A stretch of 15,740 nucleotides of DNA from Physocladia obscura. Lineage: Eukaryota; Chytridiomycota; Chytridiomycetes; Chytridiales; Chytriomycetaceae. Location: positions 1 through 15,740 of the forward strand of contig JADGJH010000647.1 in assembly GCA_027596945.1 (NCBI GenBank), given 5' to 3'. This document shows, piece after piece, positions 9,080 to 15,740 of the stretch. The notes beneath the pieces were generated by a model. The model searched no databases and was not told where the DNA came from. It saw nothing but the letters and a program-made list of their open reading frames with translations. Made by a program: the position numbers and the translations under genes. Position 1 is the stretch's first letter, and each line of letters starts with the position of its first letter.

Positions 9080-9723
9080 GATATCCCCTACAACGGTTGG
9101 GGTGAACAGTTGCCAATCGGCTAACTCCGACTCCCGGTCCAAGCGAAGTTCTTCTTCAAGTGAAAGCAGTTGCTTTGAATCCAGTCGACTATATCCAAAG
9201 AGATATGGGATATTAAGTTGCAAAATTTTTTGCGATATATGGATATGATATTGGCGAATCTATGGTTGCGCACACTGAGTGGAGTGGATTCTATCAACTT
9301 GGTATTACAAAAGCCAATTTCGAACCGTTTGCAGACTCCAACACTCCAATTCTTGTGTGGGGTGCAAGCAGCAGTATTGGAAACAATGTTTTTCAAATCC
9401 TCACGCGTCTTGGCTTTGTCGTTTACGCAACTGCATCTCCAAAAAGGCATAAATACCTCGCTTCTCTGGCACCATCAAAAGAATCTATCAAGCTTTTTGA
9501 TTACAAGTCTCCAACAGTTGTTGAAGACATTATTGCTGCCGCAAAAACCGATAATGTTGTAATTGAGCTGGGGTATCTTGCAACTGAAGACCTTATTTTT
9601 TGCGCCAAAGTTTTTAATGCAACAAAATCGGCAGCTGCAACCGCAAAACTTGCATCTGCTCCATTCAGTTTCAATGTTTTGCTGTGGCGCCTTCACAACT
9701 GGCGCAACGTACAAACTATTTAA
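9080..9723 (+). pseudogene. Relic of a medium-chain (zinc-type) dehydrogenase/reductase
   Basis: From 9121 the frame reads LTPTPGPSEVLLQVKAVALN then PVDYIQRDMGY, the N-terminal pattern of MDR-superfamily enoyl reductases and alcohol-dehydrogenase-like proteins. It then hits TAA at 9214-9216 and continues in the same frame to 9723 with a nucleotide-binding motif (VWGASSSIGNNVFQIL, about 9355-9402). Upstream, GWGEQLPIG at 9095-9118 in another frame resembles the usual N-terminus, so a frameshift near 9118 is likely. Between about 9245 and 9310 most of the segment that normally joins the catalytic half to the cofactor domain is missing, and the C-terminus is short. One stop, a probable frameshift, a deletion and truncation make this a pseudogene. 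Introns cannot explain all the breaks. Confidence 0.75.
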
Positions 9724-9849
9724 AAGACTTTGCAGGAGTTAAAGGCTGGTGTTAATCTAACAAAACTCATGCTTAAAGTTTAAACAAATCATTTAACTAG
9801 TATAATATGCCAAATAAAAAAATAAATTTGAATACTCCATCAATAAGAT

Positions 9850-9855
9850 TTTATT
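9850..9855 (-). terminator. Probable polyadenylation signal of the permease gene
   Basis: TTTATT on the plus strand is AATAAA on the minus strand, 73 bp past the permease stop codon. Confidence 0.5.
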
Positions 9856-9927
9856 TCTACCGTGAAGTTGAAACTAAAAAAAAAAATTGTGTCGAAGTTT
9901 TTTATAAATAGTTCTAAAATTGTTTCT

Positions 9928-12471
9928 TCACTCTCTTGGCAATCTAATTTGCGACAACTTTGGGTGTGATTTTCCTGTGTCTCTGATGGATAGTGAATAC
10001 TTGCTTGCATCTGCAAGCTCCCCTTTACTTTTTGCTATATCCATTGCATTCATGTTCAATTCTGCGTGAATAAACTGCTCCTCTGGAGTTTCAACCATAT
10101 GATAGCGACGATAAAAAACAAATTCTGAGAATTGGAGAGCAATTTTTCCCAAGCACACGTATAGTGTTTCACGGAAAGCTACAGTTGAAAACATTTGAAC
10201 CATGGCAGTTAAGCAACACCCAATCAAAAATAGCGCACATGTTATGCCAACATAATATCCGGCGTCGAAGGGGCGTCTGTCGAGGAAATTTTGAATTTTT
10301 TATATTTAAAGCAATTTTTTTGTCACCATACTTGACATATGGCATGAAAATTCGCAGTTTAATGTATGCAAGGGCCGTAGCCACATATGCAAACATTCCA
10401 TATAATAATGAACCGTTCAGTAAAGCCAAAACTACGACACCAGAAGCCTCTTTCATGTGTTTGCGGTTAGATCACAAACAGTTAAAGCCATTTTCAAAAA
10501 TATACCGTATTGCAAAATAAGCTTGAAATAAAATTCATGATAAAAAGGTATTAAATAAAATAATCAAAATTATATGAATTTGAAATGCTCAACTGCCACA
10601 ATCATGAAGAAAATGAGTGTCATTGAAATGGAACCGATTGGAACTTTTGTTTGCTGCCACACGACAGAAAGCTTTTTGTTGTAGTATCCAACATGCGAAA
10701 GACCATAAACTTGGCGCGAGCAGGCGAATGAATAGCACGCAATTCTATTGTTTTGATTTTAAAGATTTTTTTGTTTAAATGCAGTATGGATCTCACGCAA
10801 GGAGGAGGTTTGGCAGGAACAAACAACAATATAGAGCATTGTAAGCAGAATCACCGGCAGTTATATTGTAAGTGGTAACAAAAACATCAATTAATGGATC
10901 CAAAGCAAGTTCGAAATTTATATCGCCAACTGAATAATATAAAGTAAATAAAACATAGGAAAATTTAATATAAATCAGCACAAAACTGCCAGGTGCCAAC
11001 ATTGGAACTATAATCATAGTTAAAACTGTGCGAAATAAAAAATTACACTTTATTTTCATAAAGTATTGTAAAATGAACTCACGAACAAGAAACCACATAG
11101 TAGCTTGGGCTTTGAGAGCAATTCGCGGACTATTTTCGATAAATCCAATCGATTCTTCACAGCACAGAGGAGCGGCCTGATTTCATCAAATTATCAAAGC
11201 AAGAAAAATATGTTAAATAAAACCTCAATTCCTAAAAAGGTCCACATCAAAGTTGGAATTGTTTGAAAAATTCCGATTGTACCAAATGGAAACATCAAGG
11301 TGTACAAGTCTGTAGGTTGCTGACCTGTGACAGGATTAGTTAAATTTGTCAAAAATTCGGCCTGATAAAGTGCATTGTTCCACGGATCGATTGTTTTAAG
11401 GGACGGAATAATCAGAATAACCATGGCAGACATATTGATAAAGAGTGTCATGCAAATGAACAACATGACATATTTTGTTCCAGCCACGTGACAACCAAGC
11501 ACAAGACCAACAGTGAAGAACCAAAATAGTGGAGCAAAGTTTTGGTCAACATTGAATGCCTTAAAAAAATGGATTATTACTTGGTCTCTCCGGATGGAAT
11601 CCGGCCAAAAAACTTATTACTGTTGAAAGAACAATTCCAGATTGCCATACAGCTTGAGCACCAAATAATGTATATTCCCACGCTTCGCATGTTCCAACTA
11701 AATAACCAACGTATGGACCAAATGCAGATCGAGCAAATGTTGCCATTCCTCCACTGAAAGGTAGCATTGTCATCATTTCAGCAACGATTGTCACCAAGGC
11801 CGTATACTTTCAATAAACACGTTTAAATTGTAGATTAAAAATATAAAAAACAAATTACCGCGAGACCTGCAATAACGGCAGAAACGATGACCGCACCATA
11901 ACCCCAAACAGTTGCACTGTTCCAAGCGTTTGAACAGCCTTTGTTACAGTATTCAGATCAGTAAAAATTATGAATAACAAACCCAAGCATAGAATTAATC
12001 CGAGAAAATATGCGTACATCATCCAGTTATTTATAGAATCATGCTGCAGCCCTCTCTTCACCAAATATTCATCAGTGACCTCCTCATACTTACACGTATC
12101 TTCTCCAACAGCATGCTCAATGATGGAAAAAACTCTGCTGTGTGTAACTGCACTTCGTATAGATTGTGATCCGTTGAGTTTGAATCGCGAGCCGCTTTTC
12201 ATTCCCAATCTCGCGATAGCTTCAGGCTGCAAGTGGTGGATTTTTATGGGTGTTGGTGAAAATTTATCAGTTCCCTCTACTTCATCAAGGTTTTTTGAGT
12301 TTTCATCTTTCAATTCTTCGTTTTTTATATTCACAGTTGTGACTATGTCTGAGTTTGTGCGTGTGTGAGCGTATAAATAATAAGTCTATCATACAATGAG
12401 AAACTACCAGAATTTCGAATATTTGAAGACACGGATTCAATATCGATGGCGAAGTTCTGACGAGCATTCAT
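9928..12471 (-). CDS. Amino acid/amine permease, APC superfamily
   Basis: Membrane transporter, probably importing an amino acid or amine at the plasma membrane; substrate unknown. Twelve exons in transcript order: 12471-12408, 12348-11983, 11938-11859, 11806-11621, 11559-11224, 11176-11083, 11025-10987, 10929-10797, 10744-10594, 10521-10506, 10449-10332, 10276-9928. They total 1932 nt, 643 aa. A hydrophilic N-tail of about 125 residues precedes roughly twelve hydrophobic segments and an approximately 70-residue cytosolic C-tail. Diagnostic pieces appear when exons are joined: WGYGAVIVS then AEMMTMLPFSGG (E180, PFSGG 186-190) and FGPYVGYLVG; FLGIEAAPLCCEES around residues 341-353, an APC helix feature; SRQVYGLSH; and LRIFMPYVKRPFDAG formed across the 10277-10331 intron. 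The overall look is like ethanolamine-permease-type members, but I cannot fix the subfamily. It lies in tandem with, and 85 bp downstream of, the kinase gene. Confidence 0.9.
10506..10521 (-). other. 16-nt micro-exon of the permease gene
   Basis: The preceding exon ends in phase 0 (GCA, then donor GTTGAG at 10593), and the following exon needs one extra base in front (AG, then GCT TCT). The 16 nt between acceptor CAAG (ends 10522) and donor GTATAT (from 10505) fill this exactly, adding LILQY and the first base of a Glu codon. The downstream intron has a good branch-like CTAAC. The joined protein is a continuous hydrophobic helix. Transcript support is needed. Confidence 0.65.
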
Positions 12472-12549
12472 TTTGTGATTACTTGACAATTTCCTTGAAA
12501 TTTGCAATGTTTATAAATGTTCTGCACTCTTAAATTTTGACTCCATATT

Positions 12550-12555
12550 TTTATT
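12550..12555 (-). terminator. Probable polyadenylation signal of the kinase gene
   Basis: AATAAA on the minus strand, one base beyond the kinase stop codon (12557-12559), so that stop and signal almost touch. It lies within the 85 bp before the permease start. Confidence 0.45.
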
Positions 12556-12556
12556 A

Positions 12557-12652
12557 TCAAAAGTTAGCAAATGTATCCTTGTAGTTGTCGTGTCCCGTGG
12601 CGCCATATGGGGCAAAGTTCTCGTCATAAGTTTCAAACTGGGATAAATTGGT

Positions 12653-12733
<81 letters not shown>

Positions 12734-14345
12734 GAATGTTACATTGGAAGTATCACTTTCACCAGCAAGTTTTGGAACATATGGAGTTTGTATATCGAGT
12801 CTAATAAGCCTGTCCCAATCAATCGGCTCAAACCACTCATGAGTTTTGACATCTGCAGCACCCTTACGTAGGTTTCCAAAGCGTTTGGACAAATCAGGAG
12901 TGAGTAAGCATTTGCATAAATTTTTGGCCTTCTTGTCAAATCCTTCTGGGAAACGGAGCTTACAAGCAATAATTTTTTCAAAAAGTTTGATATTATCGTC
13001 GTCTGTAAACGGCGGAAATCCTGCTATCATCTGAATAAAAATATTTACTTAAAAGGAAAGTTACAATTTAGAAAGTTGAATACTTCATATATAAGAATCC
13101 CCAAGGCCCACCAGTCAACTGACTTTCCATATCCTTTTGCTTTTATCTGATTTTTCATGTATTATTATTATTATTGTTATTATTATGGTTGTTATTATTA
13201 TTGTAAATTTAAATTTTTTATAAGAATATAAACAGTAAAGTCTTTAACGATTGAAACTTACAATCTCAGGTGCAAGATAATCAGGAGTCCCACTGTGTAA
13301 CATTTATTACTGAAATGAAAAAAGATGCGGATTCTACAAACCATAAGGTCCAAGTCTGGTCATCTTTTATTAATTTTGCAAATCCGAAGTCAGTTATTTT
13401 AATGTGTCCTTTCGCGTCAATGAGTAAATTCTGAATTGGTTATTATAACCAAATTTTTTCGCCAGAGCTTGACACAAACCTCTGGCTTCAAATCACGATA
13501 AACAATGTGTCTCAAATGAAGATATTCAAATGCTAGAGTGACTTCTGCAGCATAAAGCCTTGCCATTCCAGTTTCAAATCGCTGTTTGTTGAATTGTTTA
13601 CAAAAGTTCGTGGTATTTGAACACTTACTCCGCATCGCCGTAAAAAAGTAAAAAGCTCTCCACCTTGGATGTATTCAAGTACAAAGTATAAATGGCCGGC
13701 ATCTTGAAAAGCGGTAAGCATTCCGACAAGAAACGGCATGTCGAGAACTGACAGAATCCTCTTTTCATTCAGAATATGTTCAACCTGGTGCATCTTAATG
13801 ACATCAGACTTGCGCAGTGCTTTGAGAGCAAAATAAGTGCCAGTAGTCTTTAATTTAACCAAATGAACGCGTCCAAATGATCCTGTACCCAGAGTTTTTT
13901 TTATGTTGAAATCCTGAATATTAAATTCTTTGCGGTTCATTTCTTGCAAAGTATTTATGGCCAGTTCTTTCATAGATATGGCTAATTTTTTCTTGTGATG
14001 GTGGTGGGAAGTTGACACATGTTCATTATTGGGTGGAGTAACACCGGTGCCGGATTTTGACATCAACCGTCGCAGCAGATTTGGCTCTTTCGAGGATTTG
14101 GTGTCTTCTGGATTTTTTGATTTCGATGAAAACATTGACGAGAATGGGCGAGACGTTGATTTGATTGAGTCATTACGAGAAATGCTACTGCTTCGAGTAT
14201 CAATAACACTCGTGTCTCCTGGAGTGCTCACTGAACTGATACTTGAAGCGATAGACTCTACTTCGCTGGTTGGTCGCGGCTCTACTTTTTTAGCATGTCG
14301 TAATTTTGGAGTTTCTTGAGGGGAATATATTTTTGACGACGACAT
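12557..14345 (-). CDS. pkaC: cAMP-dependent protein kinase (PKA) catalytic subunit
   Basis: AGC-family Ser/Thr kinase, the catalytic effector of cAMP signalling. Seven exons in transcript order: 14345-13629, 13581-13480, 13430-13342, 13292-13262, 13146-13084, 13030-12743, 12637-12557; 456 aa. Residues 1-145 are Ser/Thr-rich, probably disordered, with a short His run, as in many fungal PKAs. Kinase core: Gly loop GTGSFGRV (153-160), ATP lysine K175, helix-C glutamate E194, YRDLKPEN with catalytic D269, DFG at 287-289, activation-loop TWTLCGTPDY with phosphosite T301, APE 310-312, and DWWALG. The AGC C-tail ends exactly in FANF (453-456), the terminal FxxF hydrophobic motif that separates PKA from PKC, Akt and S6K. 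All catalytic residues are intact. The start is the first ATG of the frame; an upstream extension to 14474 has no ATG. The last intron (12638-12742) is mostly microsatellite. Confidence 0.95.
12655..12730. repeat. (AAT)25 microsatellite inside a kinase intron
   Basis: Uninterrupted AAT units (ATT in the transcript) fill 76 of the 105 bases of the last PKA intron. If the intron were kept, the transcript would read as a run of tyrosine codons after VTFF and then stop, losing the FxxF tail. Confidence 0.95.
13161..13202. repeat. Imperfect ATT-rich repeat inside a kinase intron
   Basis: ATT units broken by G-containing variants (ATTGTT, ATGGTTGTT) lie in the fourth PKA intron (13147-13261), an older-looking version of the same repeat type found in the last intron. 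Confidence 0.8.
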
Positions 14346-14505
14346 GGTATAATAAGCTTCCACTATGACACGTCTATAGTCGAGACAATAGCGTGTTTCA
14401 GAAGAATATTCAATCAGATTAAAAATTTTGAAAACTAACCAGCTGTAATAAGAAGCCGTGTTTCTTTGTTCCAAAATTTGTTCAACAAAGAATCAAAATT
14501 CAATC
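14346..14505. promoter_or_regulatory. Divergent upstream region shared by PKA and UBC7 genes
   Basis: The two start codons face away from each other with 160 bp between them, so both promoters and 5' leaders must fit here or extend into the neighbouring gene. No clear TATA box was seen. CTTTGTT (14464-14470) and AACAAAG (14484-14490) form a 7-bp inverted repeat close to the UBC7 start. Confidence 0.6.
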
Positions 14506-15061
14506 ATGTCCAAGAACACTGCAATCAAACGGCTGATGACGGAATACCGAGAACTCACAGTAAATGCGCCAGAGGGAATAACAGCGGGCCCTATTCGCGA
14601 GGATAACGTTTTTGAATGGGAAGCTCTTATCAGGTTTCACTCTTGTTTCACGCACCAACTTCAATACCAAAGCATTCACTGCAATTAGTGGACCTGCTGA
14701 TACGCCTTATGAAGACGGAGTATTCGTGGCCAGTTTGCGGTTCCCGAATGATTATCCGTTGTCGCCGCCACAAATGCAGTTTGTTCCGCCACTCTTTCAT
14801 CCAAATGTGTATGACGACGGCCGAGTTTGTATTTCAATTCTGCATGCTCCCGGCGACGATCCGCTGGGATATGAACTTGCGAGCGAACGGTGGTCGCCCG
14901 TGCAGTCAGTTGAGAAGATTCTACTCTCGGTGGTTTCGATGCTTGCTGAACCAAACCCAGATTCAGGAGCAAATATTGATGCATGTAAACTGTGGCGTGA
15001 TGATCGCGACGCATTTAATGCTCGTGTGCGTCAACATATTGAGACCACCCTAGGCCTGTGA
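14506..15061 (+). CDS. UBC7: Ubiquitin-conjugating enzyme E2, UBC7/UBE2G2 type
   Basis: E2 enzyme that carries ubiquitin on a catalytic cysteine; UBC7/UBE2G2 members work with membrane E3 ligases in ER-associated degradation (family knowledge). Two exons, 14506-14633 and 14689-15061, with a 55-nt intron (donor GTTTCA, acceptor TTAG), give 166 aa, close to yeast Ubc7 (165 aa). Features: HPN (80-82), active-site C90 in GRVCISILH, and the acidic insert [18 protein letters not shown] just after the cysteine, typical of the UBC7/UBE2G class; the C-terminal [14 protein letters not shown] helix matches the family. The acidic loop separates it from UBC4/5-type E2s. UBE2G1-like members are similar, but the short length and start ([11 protein letters not shown]) fit UBC7/UBE2G2 best. 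It is divergent from the PKA gene. Confidence 0.95.
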
Positions 15062-15088
15062 AATAACTAATGAAAGACTGCACTAGCA

Positions 15089-15107
15089 AATAAATTGGGG
15101 AAATAAA
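15089..15107 (+). terminator. Two AATAAA polyadenylation-type signals after UBC7
   Basis: AATAAA occurs at 15089-15094 and 15102-15107, 28-46 bp past the UBC7 stop codon. Confidence 0.55.
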
Positions 15108-15740
15108 ATTAAATTGCCATTTTTGATTGCACCAGCAAAATTTACAGATCGCAATAAAGCTTGTACATGTTAGATATCGCTCACAAACCTCTCATCCATA
15201 AGATATATATGTCAAAAATTTTGATTACCTTTATACAGCCACTCGTGACGAAGCATTGCGATTCAAAAATATCATATTCAGTTGCATTTGAAATAATGTG
15301 GACAAAAAAATTGCACTATGCAAGGGCTCATGAATTGCTAGGATTATGGAAAGATTTCATTTTATCTTAAACATGCCATTAAACATGTTGTGGCAATTAC
15401 ATCTTTGGCAGTTTCTTCAAAATACTGAAAAATTATTCGGCCAAATACTTGCCCCTGGTCTTGACTTTTTGATAGTGCTTCGGTTCACATATGTTGGGAA
15501 AGATATTGAAAGATTTAATAGTGCTAAATTTGCTATAATTTTCCACAGACTGGAATAAATTGACGATTTTATATTCAAATGAAAAACAAATAATTTTAAA
15601 TTTAAGATTTTTTATTATTTGCCGAGGGAGGATAAAGATAAGAATGTCTGTGTTCGTATGTGTGTGTAAGTGTGTAGAATGGTGAGAAATATTGCCATCA
15701 GTATTGCGATCGACGATCTGGATATTCAATTATTTTCAGT
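15108..15740. other. Region without a recognised gene
   Basis: AT-rich DNA with short open frames on both strands (plus strand 15161-15370 and 15346-15558; minus strand 15433-15729) that show no motif I recognise. A TG-rich stretch lies at about 15647-15677. The minus-strand frame at the window edge could be the tail of a gene starting beyond 15740; this cannot be decided from here. Confidence 0.45.

Noticed and set aside
9262..9723. Functional oxidoreductase gene starting at the internal ATG
   Set aside because: This would lack the whole N-terminal catalytic domain, and the same frame carries conserved MDR sequence upstream of a stop codon.
12653..12742. Poly-tyrosine (minus) and poly-asparagine (plus) reading frames
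   Set aside because: These are the (AAT)n microsatellite read through. The intron here splices precisely to the conserved PKA C-tail.
3305..14345. A nutrient-response gene cluster (pyruvate carboxylase, permease, PKA)
   Set aside because: The genes are on different strands with a relic between them and belong to general metabolism and signalling; adjacency alone does not support a functional cluster.
14346..14474. 43-codon in-frame N-terminal extension of the PKA gene, with a possible 66-nt GTTAGT...TATAG intron
   Set aside because: The frame has no ATG; it begins at TTG. The first ATG is at 14345, and an upstream start would lie only about 30 bp from the UBC7 start codon.
15161..15558. Two overlapping plus-strand frames after UBC7
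   Set aside because: No recognised domain, AT-rich composition and no supporting splice pattern.

Overview
This is a eukaryotic nuclear segment. Every confidently identified gene is cut by short GT-AG introns: I place 33 of them in five intact genes, nearly all 44-133 bp. Intergenic DNA is AT-rich and full of poly-T and poly-A runs. Cytosolic-type pyruvate carboxylase, a PKA catalytic subunit with a long Ser-rich N-terminus, a UBC7-type E2 and a small DUF1294 membrane protein together suggest a fungus, perhaps an early-diverging, intron-rich (chytrid-like) one. That taxonomic call is an inference from style, not proof.

Layout. 1-1165: a decayed DDE_Tnp_4 (Harbinger/PIF-like) transposase on the minus strand. 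It lies in one frame over most of its length, is broken by three stop codons and one frameshift, and carries what looks like an intron. 1166-2319: no recognisable gene; it contains a small GGGACAAA repeat cluster and a GC-rich hairpin followed by a T run. 2369-3039: a two-exon DUF1294 membrane protein (+). 3305-7965: pyruvate carboxylase (+), 15 exons, 1229 aa. 7966-9079: mostly low-complexity DNA with one doubtful small ORF. 9080-9723: a broken relic of a medium-chain (zinc-type) dehydrogenase/reductase (+). 9928-12471: an APC-superfamily permease (-), 12 exons including one of 16 nt, 643 aa. 12557-14345: PKA catalytic subunit (-), 7 exons, 456 aa, whose last intron is mostly an (AAT)25 microsatellite. 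14506-15061: UBC7/UBE2G2-type ubiquitin-conjugating enzyme (+), 2 exons, 166 aa. 15108-15740: nothing recognised.

The genes do not form a pathway. PKA signalling, anaplerosis and amino-acid or amine uptake are all nutrient-linked, but adjacency in a eukaryote is weak evidence. The tight spacing matters more: PKA and UBC7 share a 160-bp divergent upstream region, and PKA and the permease are in tandem with only 85 bp between stop and start.

Exon structures were worked out by hand, by matching frames across GT-AG pairs and checking continuity with the protein families. They have not been tested against transcripts. I saw no CRISPR array, tRNA, rRNA or clearly new biological system. The most interesting items are details of gene architecture.
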